Assembly (NCBI GenBank): GCA_008000375.1
Contig: SMOI01000068.1
Coordinates: forward strand, 62,001-126,000
Length of the DNA: 64,000 nucleotides
Direction of reading: 5' to 3'
From: Poteriospumella lacustris
Lineage: Eukaryota > Sar > Chrysophyceae > Chromulinales > Dinobryaceae
Position numbers and translations under genes: made by a program. This document shows positions 51,223 to 62,010 of this stretch, piece after piece (position 1 is the stretch's first letter; every line of letters starts with the position of its first letter). The notes beneath the pieces were generated by a model that was not told the origin of the DNA, did not search any database, and was given only the letters and a program-made list of their open reading frames with translations.

Positions 51223-52349
51223 TCAATACTTGGGCTGTGCCGCGACACCGGCGGTCGGGTAGGGGATCGAGGCGTTGCCGTAGGCGGGCTGCATGTAGAT
51301 GGGCTGCATCTGCAGGCCGCCGCTCTGCGCCGGCGCTACGACGGTCACGTCGCTGACCATCGGCGCCGGCTGCACCGTGGCGGTCGTGTACACGACGCCC
51401 GCAGTCACCGCCGAGGTGGGGACGGAGAAGGGCACGCCGGGCGGCAGCATCGTCGACATCATCATCGCCGAGGGGTGCGGGTGCAGGTACGAGCCGTGGC
51501 GCGAGGTGGGGTCGGGGTTGCCGCGGTCCTTCGCCGCGCCCAGCATCATCATCACCATCGAGATCAGGTACGGCACCACGATGCACTGCGCACACGGGCA
51601 GAACATGGACGCGACGGCGCCGCCGCAGAAGATGGCGTAGGGCGCGCAGCAGTCGTCGAAGCAGTCCTGGCCCTGCAGGCGGTACTGGTACCGCAGCAGG
51701 TTGCGCGAGATGCAGTAGCTCGCGCAGCAGCAGCCCATGTAGAACGGCATGCCCATGCTCATGTTCAGGGAGGTGCCGATCGCGCAGGGCAGGCAGAACG
51801 TCGCGTAGCAGCAGTTGGCGCAGCAGTCTTTGTTGTTCTGCGCCACGAAGGGCAGGCCGTTCGCCTCGCGCCCCACGCCCGGGAACGGCCGGCCGTACCG
51901 CGACGTCGTCTGCAGCACCTGGTTGACGGTGCAGCAGGGCAGGAACAGTCCGTAGAGCACGTCCTCGCAGTCGCTGCCGGGGATGTTGTACGCGGAGCGC
52001 GTGATCCAGCGCAGCAGAACCGGGTTCAGGTGCGTCATGTTCAGGCAGCAGTCGGAGCCGTCCAGCTGTCCTCTTGCTGAAGCGATGGCGCATGGCGTAA
52101 GCAGGAAGCTACATGACACAGAAAGGGCCGGGGCGCTGAGTCAGTGCGACGAGACGACGAGAGCGACCACAACGGCGCGCACCTGTACAGACAAGAAAAC
52201 ACCTCGCCAACGCCGCATATTCCCACTGAAAACGATTTCTGATCACCACTCGTCCCCATGTTTACATAGGCAGCGCCATTCTGGGCGGGCGCGATGTAGG
52301 GAACTCCGTTGTACGGGGAGGGGTCGACCTTCGCAGCCGTTTGGAACAT
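51223..52349 (-). CDS. PLAC8-family cysteine-rich membrane protein (copy C)
   Basis: Exons 52349-52183 and 52108-51223 around a 74-nt intron (52182-52109, donor GTGCGC, phase 2), giving 350 residues. Exon 1 ends ICGVGEVFSCLY; exon 2 continues SFLLTPCAIASARGQLDGSD. The PLAC8 core has NPVLLRWITRSAYNIPGSDC, FLPCCTVNQVLQT, CCYATFCLPCAIGTSLNMSM, CCCASYCISRNLLRYQYRL and a following hydrophobic Cys-rich stretch. The tail is Met/Pro/Thr/Val-rich. It lies head-to-tail with copy B, so the two are probably a tandem duplication. Its 5' side is divergent from the ABC transporter gene. Confidence 0.87.
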
Positions 52350-52798
52350 TTTCTTCGCGAAAACTCGACGTCAAAGGTATTGGGGCTCCTCTAGTGCACC
52401 ACAGCAACACACAGACTGCACTCTATACAATGAGTTTCGCGATTTTGATGTGTTTGGGCCGTAAACTGCCGTCCGAACGGTCGATTTCCGACGGGCGCGT
52501 CGCCCGCACCGCGCGCACCGTCGCCGCCGCGTCTCCCGCCGAAGCCGAAACCGCCGCACAGCTGTCTGTACTATCGTATAGATCATAACACACTACTAAG
52601 CGGTCTACCGATACAATACAAGTACATTGCTAATAGAACGTCAAATAGAGCGTCTTATGAGCAATATAGATGCAAAGTAAGCTTCCTTTGGTGGGTTCAT
52701 TGTGGCGGCCGGCGGCGTCGTTCCAATCACAACGAAATACGAAAGGAACGGCGATACGGACCCGTGGAGACCCTGTGGTGGTTTCTGATCGACGAACA
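52350..52798. promoter_or_regulatory. divergent promoter region (PLAC8 copy C / ABC transporter)
   Basis: The 449 nt between divergent starts. An AT-rich segment around 52560-52680 stands out. The ABC reading frame is open back to an ATG at 52670, so part of this may be coding. No RNA gene seen. Confidence 0.5.
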
Positions 52799-55454
52799 AT
52801 GACCAGAGCCATGCCATCCGCACCGGAATCTCGCCGGGGCGACCACCGCGGCTCCGCTTCGGGCGGCCTCGTCTCCTGCTGCGACGTGGAGCGGGCGTCG
52901 TGGTACCGGGCGATCGCTCCCTATCTACCCGTCATGGCTCTTACAGCAGCCGTGGGGATGTGCGAAGTGGTTTCCGCCCTGCTGATGTTCGTGTACTCGG
53001 GCATCTACGCCGCCATCGCCGACAAGAGCAGCGAGCGCTTCGTCCGCGTCATTTGCCTGTCGCTGCTGCTGGCCGCCCTGCAAGCGCTGGCGGAAGCGAC
53101 GAAGATCTACTGTCGGGATTTCCTTGCGCTGACCTGGCGCAGAGAGCTGACGCGGGAGCTCGAAGGCGCCGTGAAGAAGACGCTGCACCTCGCGGGCCGC
53201 CAGCCGACGCGACTCCTCCCGCCGGCCGCCTCGCTCCGCGCGCAGGACTTGTCCGCCGGCCTGGCCGCGCACCTCGGCGACGTGCCGAACTTGGACCAGC
53301 GCATCGCGCAGGACGTGGCGGAGCTGTGCGACGCGGCGGCGAAGATCGTGGCGGCGGTGGTCGTGCTGCCCGCCGTCGTGCTCTTCTACACGTGCTACCT
53401 GTCGGCGTCCATCGGGCCGCTCTCGCCCTTCCTCTGCTTCCTCTACTTCCTTCTCAGCATCGCCGTGTCGTATCCCATCGCGCAGCGCGTCAGCCCCGTC
53501 GTGTACTCGCAGGGCCGCCTGGAGGGCGACTTCCGCCTGCAGTGGACGCGCGTCTTGGCGCAGTGGCCGGCGATCGTCCTGTGGCAGGGCGGCGCCTCCG
53601 AGGTCCACGCGAGTGCGGCGCTGTTCCAGCAGCTGTGGAGCAACCAGCGCGTGCTGCTGGGGCGGCAGTGGCAGCTGAACACGGCGACGCAGGGCTTCCA
53701 GTACGCGGGGTCCATCGCGACGTACGCGATCGTCGGCGTCTCGATCATCTTTCTGCAGGGCGCCTCCTTCCGCCACGACGCCGACGCCGACGGCGGCGAC
53801 GAGGCGCAGTGGTCCACGACGGTGGTGCGCTGGACGCGCGGCACGTACGCGGCGATGGCGCTGATCCACGCGTTCACGACGGTGACGGACGCGCTGGGCT
53901 GGTGGTCCACCGCCACGGGCCTCGCCAACCGCGTGCTCGCCGTGCTGCTCGCCGCGCGGCCCGCCGCCGCCACCGCCAGCGACACCCAGAGCCACAGCCC
54001 GCCGCGTGGCGCGTGGTGGGGCGCGTCGCAGGGCGCGACGGCGGCGGCGCTGTACGATCCGCTGACGACGCGCGAGCCGACGGACGGCGCCGCCGACGCG
54101 ACGGACGCGACCGTCGCCGAGCGCAGTCCGCTGGAGCGGCGGCGGCAGCGCGACCCGTGGGGCCTCTGGACGCTGCTGCGCGAGGTGCAGCGGTCGCGCG
54201 CCATCCGCGCGCGTCTCGCCGCCGCTTCGTCGCCGCCCGCGGCGGACGACGGCCACCGCCGCAGCGGCGGCGGCGGCGGCGGCGGCGGCGGGTCGATTCA
54301 GCTGCAGCGGTGGGGCCCGACCGCGGCTCCTCGCCGCAGCCGCAGCCGCAGCCGCAGTCACTTGTGGAGTCGCCGGACGCCGTCGAGCGCGGCTACGCGG
54401 CGCTGTTCCGCGAGCAGTTCGAGCGATCGCCGCTGCGGGGCGCCGCCGGCGACAGCGACAGCGACAGCGACGACGGCGACAGCGACAGCGACGGTGATAA
54501 CGACGACGACGGCGACGTCGCTGCGACACTCGCGGCGGCCGAGGCGCGCGTCGCAGCGGCCACCGCGGCGCCGTGCGACTGGTTCCACGTGCGCAACTGG
54601 TCGCTGTACAGTGCCGCGGCCACCGACGCCGACGCCGACGCCGCCGACGAGGCGCCGCCGCCGTCGCCGCGGCGGCTCCTGCTGCGCGACGTGTCGTTCA
54701 GCGTCACGAGCGGCACGCGGCTGCTCGTGTCGGGCCCCACCGGCTGCGGTAAGTCGACGCTGCTCTTCGCGCTGACGCAGCAGCTGCGCGCCAGTCGCGG
54801 CGCCGCGTCCGCCGCGTCGCTGTTTCCGCATTTGCTGTGGCCGCCGGGCGGCGCGCCGCGGCGCCTGCGCGTGCTGCACTGTCCGCAGACGCCGTACGTC
54901 CTCGCCGAGGTACGCGCCGCCTCTGTGTCTGCTCTGTGTCTGCTCTGTGTCTGCTCTGTGTCTCACCGTGTCGCTGTGTGTCGCAGGCGTCGCTGGTGGC
55001 CAACGTGTTCTACCCGCAGCGGCTGCGCGCGGCGGCGTCGCCGAGGCAGCGACGGCGGCGGCGCCTGGCGGAGGAGCTGCTGCGCCTCGTGGGCCTCGTC
55101 GCGCACCCGTCGGCGCCAGCGGCGGCGGCGACGACGCTGCGAACGGCCGACGCGGCGGCGCGCGGCCTGTCGCAGGGGGAGCAGCAGTGTCTGTCGGTGG
55201 CGCGGCTGCTGTTCCACGTCGCCCGCCGCGCGCGGCGCGACGCCGCCGACGCCACCGTCGTCTTCCTCGACGAGGCCACGAGCGCCATGGACGAGGACTG
55301 CGAGGCCCTCGTCTACGGCCTGCTGCGCCGCTTCGTCGCGGCGTTCGTGTCGGTGGGCCACCGCAGCACGGTGCGGCCGTTTCACCGCGCCGAGCTGCGC
55401 CTGGCGAAGGGCGACCCCGCCGCCTGGGCGCTCGCCGCGCTGGCCCCCGCGTAG
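52799..55454 (+). CDS. ABC transporter of the ABCD/SbmA-like half-transporter type, with a frame discontinuity
   Basis: The membrane domain is read from 52799 (alternative ATG 52670) and includes FLALTWRRELTRELE, then DVPNLDQRIAQDVAEL, the signature of ABCD and SbmA/BacA-type transporters, followed by several hydrophobic helices. The nucleotide-binding domain is in another frame (up to 54909, then 54987-55454 after a 77-nt GTACGC intron): LLVSGPTGCGKSTLL (Walker A), YVLAEASLVANVFYPQR, LSQGEQQ (signature), VVFLDEATSAMDED (Walker B) and SVGHRS (switch His). All ATPase motifs are intact. The frame change falls in low-complexity DNA. An intron at 54185-54339 (donor GTGCAG, 155 nt) would restore the frame; a sequencing indel or true frameshift in the GGC/CAG repeats is the alternative. 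The substrate is unknown; relatives carry fatty acyl-CoAs, cobalamin or peptides. Confidence 0.72.
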
Positions 55455-55758
55455 ATCCGTTTTCGTTGCTCCGTTTCGCCCTGTAAATACCGCCACAGCC
55501 CCCGCCCCGCGCCCCGCGCCACACGTCACAGGCCACAGGCCACAGGCCGCCGCCGCAGGCCGCGCGACTCGACGACGACGACGACGACCCGTGCGTCCGT
55601 CTGTCTGACGACGCTATAATTGGCGTCGAAGGTTCAAAGTGACGCTTAGTTTGGAGGCGAATCCTCTTAGGATTCGCGCGGCGGCGGCGGCTACGGTCGA
55701 AGCGGCGGCATTTGTCGTCGCTGTGGCGGCTCCGGAGGCGACAGAACCGAATCGGACC
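55455..55758. other. intergenic region upstream of PLAC8 copy D
   Basis: A 304-nt spacer with a CCCCGCGCCCCGCGCC run, short GCCACAGG repeats near 55524-55545 and a GACGAC run near 55571. No gene seen. Confidence 0.5.
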
Positions 55759-56767
55759 ATGTCGAAAGAGGAGTACCGATCAATGGACGGCAGCGTCCCG
55801 GCCGCCGCCGTCGTCGCGATGCCCGCGCCCTACGCGCCGCAGGGCCACGTCGCCTACGCGCCCGCCGCGCCGCCGTCGCCCCCGCCGCAGCGCCAGTTCG
55901 CGCAGAGCTTCTTCGGCATCGGCGACATCGGCAACTGTCTGTACAGGTAACCTCGTCTGCTGCGCTGCGCCTCGCCTGCCTCCTCCACTGACCTGACGCG
56001 GCTCTTGACGGCGCAGCTGCTTCTGTCCGTCGTGCGCCATGGGCACGGCGCGCCACCAGCTCGACGGCTCCGACTTCTGCGTCACGTGCTTCAACATCAA
56101 CCCGGTGCTGCTGCGCTGGGCGACGCGGTCGGCGTACAACATCCCCGGCAACGAGTGGGAGGACTGTCTGGCGGGCACGTGCTGCCCCTGCTGCACCGTC
56201 AACCAGGTGCTGCACACCACGAAGCTCTACGGCCGCCCGCACGCCGCCGTCGGGCCGGAGCACAACTACCACATGTACCACGCGATCGACGACAGCGACT
56301 GCCTGGCGCACTGCCTGTACGCGACGTTCTGCCTGCCCTGCGCCATCGGCAGCTCGCTGCAGCAGTCGATGGACATGCCCTTCCTGCTCGGCTGCTGCTG
56401 CGCCAACTTCTGCATCGCGCGCAACCTCCAGCGCTACCACTACCGCCTGAAGGGCGACGACTGCCTTGAGGACTGCGTCGCGCCCTACGGCGTCTTCGCG
56501 CTGACGTACTGCGTGTCGGCCTTCGTGCCCTGCTTCGCCTGCTGCACGCTGCCCTACTTCATCTCCATGGTCATGCTCATGACCAACGAGGCGCAGCGCC
56601 GCGGCAAGACCGGCCCCTACCTCACGCCCGCGCCCGGCCAGCACCTCGGCGCCGTCTACGCCGCGCCGTCGCAGCCGCAGCAGCAGCCGGTGTACGTCGC
56701 CGCGACGGTCATCGCCGAGCCGCCGTCGCCCTACGCCACCGCGTACAACCCCGCGCACACCGCCTGA
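55759..56767 (+). CDS. PLAC8-family cysteine-rich membrane protein (copy D)
   Basis: Exons 55759-55946 and 56017-56767 around a 70-nt GTAACC intron (phase 2), giving 312 residues. Exon 1 (MSKEEYRSMDGSVPAAAVVA...) is Pro/Ala-rich and ends GIGDIGNCLY; exon 2 continues SCFCPSCAMGTARHQLDGSD. The PLAC8 core has CFNINPVLLRWATRSAYNIP, CCPCCTVNQVLHT, CLYATFCLPCAIG and CCCANFCIARNLQRYHYRL, then a hydrophobic Cys-rich segment. The tail is short and Pro/Tyr/Gln-rich. It is the only one of the four copies on the plus strand, and its first exon is similar in layout to copy B. Confidence 0.88.
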
Positions 56768-56934
56768 GCGCCCCACCGCTGCGGCCCCATTAATACCTCT
56801 CTACCATCGTAATCGAAGTGAATTAGTAGCGCGAGTCACCGCGGTCTATGTACAGTGTCCCGGTGGTGTCCCGGTGTGTCCTGCGGCGTGTCGCGGGTCC
56901 TGCGGCGTGTCGCGTGTGTCCCCGCCGTCGTCTG

Positions 56935-59900
56935 CTACACGTGTCGCGCGGCGGCGTCGTCGCTGGCCCAGTCGCTGGCCCAGCGGTCCGCGGCGTCGTC
57001 GTCGCCGTAGGGCGCCGTGTCGTAGTGTGTCTCGTAGTGGCCCGTGTCGTAGTGTGTCTCGTAGTGGCCCGTGTCGTAGTGTGTCTCGTAGTGACCCGTG
57101 TCGTAGAGCGTCTCGCCGCCGTCGTAGTGCGCCTCGTCGTAGGAGGCCGCCGTGTCGTAGGGTGTCGCGGGGTCATAGTACGCGTCGCGGTGTGTCTCGT
57201 CGAAGTAGCCGGTGCCGTAGTGTCCCGCGGCGTACGCGGCGGTGTCGTAGTGTGTCTCGTCGAAGGGCGCGGCGCCGCCCGCCTCGACGTCGTCGGCGCG
57301 CTCGTCGTAGGCGTGCACCACGTCCTCCTCCTCCTCCTCCTCCGCCGCCTCGTCGCCGTCCCCGTCGCCGTCGCCGCCGAGGCGCGTCGACAGATGCGTC
57401 GACAGCTGCGACGGCAGCGTCGCCGCCGCGTGCGTCGCGTGTGTCGCGTGGGTCGCGTCGGTGGCGCTGGGGACGATGCGCCACGAGGAGACGAAGGGCA
57501 GCGCGGCGAACGAGGCGGTGAAGCCGAAGCGCAGGCTGCGCTGGCTGCTGCCGTGGCTCGGCGGGTCCTGCGGCTGCGACACGGCCGCCGTGTCGCGTGT
57601 CGCGGCGGGTGTCGCAGCGCCCGGCGACGTCGCTGCGGCGGCGGCGTCCGTCGAGCGCGTCGGTGACGGTGACGACGGCGGCGGCTGCAGCGGCGCCAGC
57701 TGCACCTGCACCGACACCACCGGCACCGCCGCCGCGTCGCGGGTGTCGCGGGTGTGTCGCGCGGACGTCGACAGCGACAGCGACAGCGACGTCGCCGTCG
57801 GCGGCGGCAGAAGCGTCGGCGTCGGTAGCGGCGGCGTCTCGACGGCGTCGGAGGCGGCGTAGACCTTCGGCGGCCGCGAGCGCAGCGCCAGCGCGACGCG
57901 CGCGAGCAGCGTCGGCGGATTCGCGGCGGCCTCGGCGCCGGTGTCCTCCGCGGCGGCGGTGGTGGCAGCGGCGGCGGCCGCGGCCAATTCGACGGCGAAG
58001 TCGGCGGCGCTGGCGCGGCGCGCGCGGTCGACGTCGTAGCAGTCGACGATGATGCCACCGCCGCCGCCGCTGCCGCCGCCGTCGGCCGCAGAGACGACCG
58101 CGCCGCCGGCGGCGTCGAGCGGCGGCGTGACGTAGACGCTGCGCCGCGTGAGCGGGAAGGGGCTGCCGACAGCGGCGGGCGACGGCGGCTGGCGCTGCAG
58201 CTCGCGCCGCAGCCAGTCGCCGAGCGGCTCCGCGGCCACGACGAGCGCGACGATGTTCCACGTGGCGACCTCCTCGACGCTGGCGCCGCCGCCGTCGACC
58301 AGCGCGCGCACCGGCGCCGCGGCGACGGCGGCCGTCGGCGCCACGTCGCCGTCGAAGGGCGCGGGCTCCCCCTCGGCCGCCGTCGGCCGCACGAGGCGCA
58401 CGAGGACGCGTCGCGCCGCGCGCAGGCCGCGGCGCAGGCCGCGACACAGGTGGCGCGCGAACTGGGACCAGGCGCGCAGCGTCGAGGCGGCGCCGTGCAG
58501 CGCGCGCACGCACGGCACGACGCGGCTGCGCACGCACTGCGCCAGGCACAGCGTCGACTCGGAGGCGTAGAGCGCCGCGAGACACGGCGGCGTGTCGATG
58601 CGGTGCCACGCGGCGGGGACGAAGCGCTGCCAGTTGAGCAGCGCGACGAGGGCGACGCTGCCGACGACCACGATCAGCAGGCTGAAGCCCAGCGGACTCG
58701 TCTCGTACAGCGGCCGCGCCGCCGCCGACGACCCCGACGCCGCGTCATCGGCCGCGTCGTCGGCCGCGTCGCAGGACGTGGGCGCCGTCTGGTCGCAGTC
58801 GACCATCAGCGCCACGCGCCGCATCGCCGCGACGAGCGCCGCGGGGGCGTTGGCGGTCGCGGCGCTCGTCGACAGCGTCGTGCAGGCGCAGGTCGCGGCG
58901 CCGTAGAAGGTGAAGGACGCGTCGTCGGCCGCCGTGGCGCAGTCGTCGCGCGTGAACCACGTCGCGCGCCAGTCGAAGACGGTGCCGCCGACGTTGCTGC
59001 GGCCGCAGCGCACGCTCAGCGATCCCAGCGACGCGCTCAGCACCGCCAACGCGCTGGCGGAGGCGTTGGAGGCGGAGGCGTTCCAGGCGGCGGTCAGGGC
59101 GGCGGTGAAGGCCGCCGAGCCGAGACACGTTTCCTTCGTCGCCACCAGCGACGCCGCCACCGCGACGAACGTCGTCGTCGCGTTGCGCGCGCACGAAACC
59201 GCCGCGGCGCTGTCGCTCGCCGCCGCGAGGCGCCGCTGCGTCGACGCGGGCGCCGCCGTCGGGGAGGCGAGATACAGACGCACGCGCGCGAGGCTGCTGA
59301 GGGCGACGGAGGGCGCGACGGTGGACGGCCGCAGACTGAGCGACGGCGCCGCCGTCGAGGGGGCGCGCGTCGTCGGCGCGCGCGTCGGCGCACGCGACGG
59401 GACGACGCTGGGCGCCGCCGAGCGAAAGCGCGCGGCGCAGGACACGTCGAAGTAGAAGCGGCTCGCCGTGGCGGACCCGCCGAGCGTCTGCGACAGCGTC
59501 GCGCACGTGGCCGAGACGCGGGCGACGCTCGCGGACGAGGCGCTGAACAGCGCCGGCGCCGTCGCCGCGCAGCCGGCGCCGTCGTACGCGGTCAGCGTCC
59601 AGTCGGTCAGCGACGAGCAGTGCAGCTGCGCGTTGACCGAGAGCTGCGACCAGGTCGCGCCGTCGTCGGTGGTCGTCAGCAGCGGCAGCGCCGAGCAGTT
59701 GCCCGCGGCGCCGACGCTGCCGCTGTCGAAGACGCTCGACTGCAGGCTGCCGCTGCCGCTGTCGCACTGCGACGAGGCGTACGAGGTGAGCGTCGCCGCG
59801 TACGACAGCTCCGGCGGGTAGCTCGGCGCGAAGGACGGCGCGGCGGTCGTCGGCAGACGCGTCGGTCGCGGCGTCGACGGCGCCGGCGTCGGCTGCTGCG

Positions 59901-60333
59901 TCGGGACGATGGCGCTGCCGTCGCAGCGGACGATGAACGTTTGGAAGAGGTTGTAGGCCGACAGCCTCGCGGTGGCGCACGAGTCGTCCGCCAGCGTGCC
60001 CGAGAGCAGCAGGTAGTTGGCCGTGTCGAGGCACTGGAAGGCCGACGCGGCGTAGATGTTCATTGTCCACGCCGACGTCTTCGTGCTCGTCGCGCAGTCG
60101 ACCTTTACGTAGTAGGCGCTGCCGCCGAAGCTGAGGAATGTGCATGTGTTGTCTTGTAGCGTCGTCTCCGACGCCAACGAGGTGCAGCGCCCGGTGGTCT
60201 GGTCGGAGAACTGGGCTAAATTGACGGCGAAGCCTGCGACGCCCGCGAACCTCGTCCAGTTCCAGTGACAACCAACAAGAAAGACGAAGCCCCAAAAGGC
60301 TAGGCGCATCAGACGCGCTTCAAACCCCCACAT
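56935..60333 (-). CDS. single-pass membrane protein with Cys-rich ectodomain repeats and a tyrosine-rich repeat tail
   Basis: About 1,132 residues from the ATG at 60333 (alternative ATG 60309; the upstream frame has only a GTG). MRLAFWGFVFLVGCHWNW is a signal-peptide-like start. The ectodomain (~600 residues) contains repeated Cys-bearing units of about 100-130 residues (for example GRCTSLASETTLQDNTC, NCSALPLL, CSSLTDWTLTAYDG), joined by Pro/Thr/Ser linkers (PTQQPTPAPSTPRPTRLPTT) likely to be O-glycosylated. The membrane helix is GFSLLIVVVGSVALVALLNW. The cytosolic part is low complexity and ends in a Tyr/His/Thr-rich region with the 9-residue unit YDTGHYETH repeated three times and related units before it. 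No enzyme domain is recognised. A surface adhesion or receptor-like protein is inferred. Confidence 0.6.
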   Translation of the reverse strand: MWGFEARLMRLAFWGFVFLVGCHWNWTRFAGVAGFAVNLAQFSDQTTGRCTSLASETTLQDNTCTFLSFGGSAYYVKVDCATSTKTSAWTMNIYAASAFQCLDTANYLLLSGTLADDSCATARLSAYNLFQTFIVRCDGSAIVPTQQPTPAPSTPRPTRLPTTAAPSFAPSYPPELSYAATLTSYASSQCDSGSGSLQSSVFDSGSVGAAGNCSALPLLTTTDDGATWSQLSVNAQLHCSSLTDWTLTAYDGAGCAATAPALFSASSASVARVSATCATLSQTLGGSATASRFYFDVSCAARFRSAAPSVVPSRAPTRAPTTRAPSTAAPSLSLRPSTVAPSVALSSLARVRLYLASPTAAPASTQRRLAAASDSAAAVSCARNATTTFVAVAASLVATKETCLGSAAFTAALTAAWNASASNASASALAVLSASLGSLSVRCGRSNVGGTVFDWRATWFTRDDCATAADDASFTFYGAATCACTTLSTSAATANAPAALVAAMRRVALMVDCDQTAPTSCDAADDAADDAASGSSAAARPLYETSPLGFSLLIVVVGSVALVALLNWQRFVPAAWHRIDTPPCLAALYASESTLCLAQCVRSRVVPCVRALHGAASTLRAWSQFARHLCRGLRRGLRAARRVLVRLVRPTAAEGEPAPFDGDVAPTAAVAAAPVRALVDGGGASVEEVATWNIVALVVAAEPLGDWLRRELQRQPPSPAAVGSPFPLTRRSVYVTPPLDAAGGAVVSAADGGGSGGGGGIIVDCYDVDRARRASAADFAVELAAAAAAATTAAAEDTGAEAAANPPTLLARVALALRSRPPKVYAASDAVETPPLPTPTLLPPPTATSLSLSLSTSARHTRDTRDAAAVPVVSVQVQLAPLQPPPSSPSPTRSTDAAAAATSPGAATPAATRDTAAVSQPQDPPSHGSSQRSLRFGFTASFAALPFVSSWRIVPSATDATHATHATHAAATLPSQLSTHLSTRLGGDGDGDGDEAAEEEEEEDVVHAYDERADDVEAGGAAPFDETHYDTAAYAAGHYGTGYFDETHRDAYYDPATPYDTAASYDEAHYDGGETLYDTGHYETHYDTGHYETHYDTGHYETHYDTAPYGDDDAADRWASDWASDDAAARHV

Positions 60334-62010
60334 CAGTTCTAGTGGCGCTCTCTTCACTTCGCAGTCGTGACCATGGCCGTGACGACTTCCAGTTCCGCGG
60401 GATCTGCAGCTTCTCTCGCTGAATTACACTGGCCACCGGTCAGGAGGATCTGTTTGTCAGAGAAACAGCTCGTATGACGGCGATACAGGTCGCTTCCAGG
60501 CGGTCGTATCGACGTCAACAAATGTGGCAGAGCGGCCGCCGCCCTTTGGCGCACCAGGCAACGGTCGAAAATCGAACACAGCGCCAAATGCTGAAACCGC
60601 CGCCCCTCACAGAGTCTGGGAGACTCTGGGTCAACTGCTGGTGACTGGGTCTGGGGTCTGGGGTCTGGGATTGTGTGGCGGGTGCTGCTGTGTCTGGTCC
60701 ACTGCGGGCGGCTGATGGAAACGCGAACAGTTGGGCAGTTTGCGATGAGACGTAGTTAGTTAATTTCGTTACAGTGCTCACTGCGAGACTCGGTCGTCTC
60801 TGTGGTTGGACCTGGGGCCGCTTTACTGGCAGCCGACGACAAGTCGCCGGCCGTGCAACACACAACACACAACACGCAACACACAATGGACAACACAGGC
60901 AAACGGGAATCAATCCGGGGCTAAACGTAATCGTGAGGGAGTAAGCGATGAAAGCGAACGAACGAGGCACAGCGCGGTGGCTGGCGTTGACTGCGAAAGC
61001 GAAACAAGTGTTGGGGACCACATACGCACACACACGGCGACCCCGCCTCGGTCCGCTGATCGGACTCGAGCGCGGCGGGTCGCACGGAACACGCATATCA
61101 ATGACACTCACACCGACGGCAACGGCAGCACGAGTCACCGACGGTCTGATGGCCAGCGCGACACAGCCGGGCACATCGCTCGTCCTCGCGTCGAGACACG
61201 GCCCGACCGACAACGAACGATGGCGCCGCAGCGAGCGCCGCGCAGCACACGCGACAAGGCGAACTCGACCACCGCGCGACACACACGTGCGGCAGCGGCT
61301 AAGGCCGCGGCCAGGCCGCGTCGATAGTGATGGAGCAAGCGACGGAGAAGCGACTGAGGACAGCGACAAGAACAACGGGCGCGACAAGGCACCGGGCAAC
61401 AGATGCGACGCGGCGACGGCGGCGGAGCGGGCGGCGCAGTCTCACGACGAGACGCTACCGCTCCGCCGACGAGCACCAGCGGCGATGGGCAAACGAGGAC
61501 AGCGGGTCGCCCCGCGCACGGCACACGAGACACAGAAACAAGCTACGAGCTACGAGCTACGCACCGATCGAATCGACGACGAGGCGCGCAAAACAGGCGA
61601 CGACAGCGCCGGCCCCGCGACAGGAGAAACAGCGGAAAAAGAATCGGTCGCTCGGGGGCCGCGTTGCTGCCGAAGGCGCGGTGGGGGAGACAAGAGACAG
61701 GAGGCGCAGCGGGTGGAAAGGTGCTGCAGCACGGGCCGCACGCCGCACGCAGCGTGGGCCGTGACCAATTGATGCGCCCGCGGCGAAGCGGAGCGAAGAA
61801 AAACAACAAAGCGACGACGCTCTCGCGCGTCAAGAAACGTCATAAACCGATACCGAAACTGACACAAACACAGGCACAGATATAGAGGTGGAGGCAGAGA
61901 GGAATAGACAGAGGAGAAACAGACAGAGAGATGGACACAGATAGAGAGAGAGAGACGCAGAGGGAGACAGAGATGGGAAGAGGGGGAGGGGGGAGGCGAC
62001 GCTCGGTGGA
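60334..62010. other. long intergenic region, 1.68 kb, no supported gene
   Basis: It lies between two minus-strand genes. It contains GGTCTGG repeats near 60646-60668, ACACAACACAACACGCAACACACAA-like short repeats near 60857-60890, and a purine-rich tract near 61877-61997. The ORFs that cross it (the longest about 274 codons near 60948-61772) are rich in Arg/Thr/Ala, have no recognised domain and overlap other frames, so I do not call a gene. Confidence 0.5.
61877..61997. repeat. purine-rich (GA)n-like tract
   Basis: About 120 nt of almost pure A/G with few pyrimidines on the plus strand (GACAGAGAGATGGACACAGA style), directly 3' of the last gene. Such tracts can form triplex or unusual DNA structures and often occur in UTRs. 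Confidence 0.75.

Noticed and set aside
58450-60159. 569-codon plus-strand ORF opposite the membrane protein
   Set aside because: Arg/Ala/Glu-rich antisense shadow; the minus strand has a signal peptide, cysteine repeats and a membrane helix.
60948-61772. 274-codon plus-strand ORF in the long spacer
   Set aside because: No domain, Arg/Thr/Ala-rich, overlapped by several other open frames; only a transcript would justify calling it.
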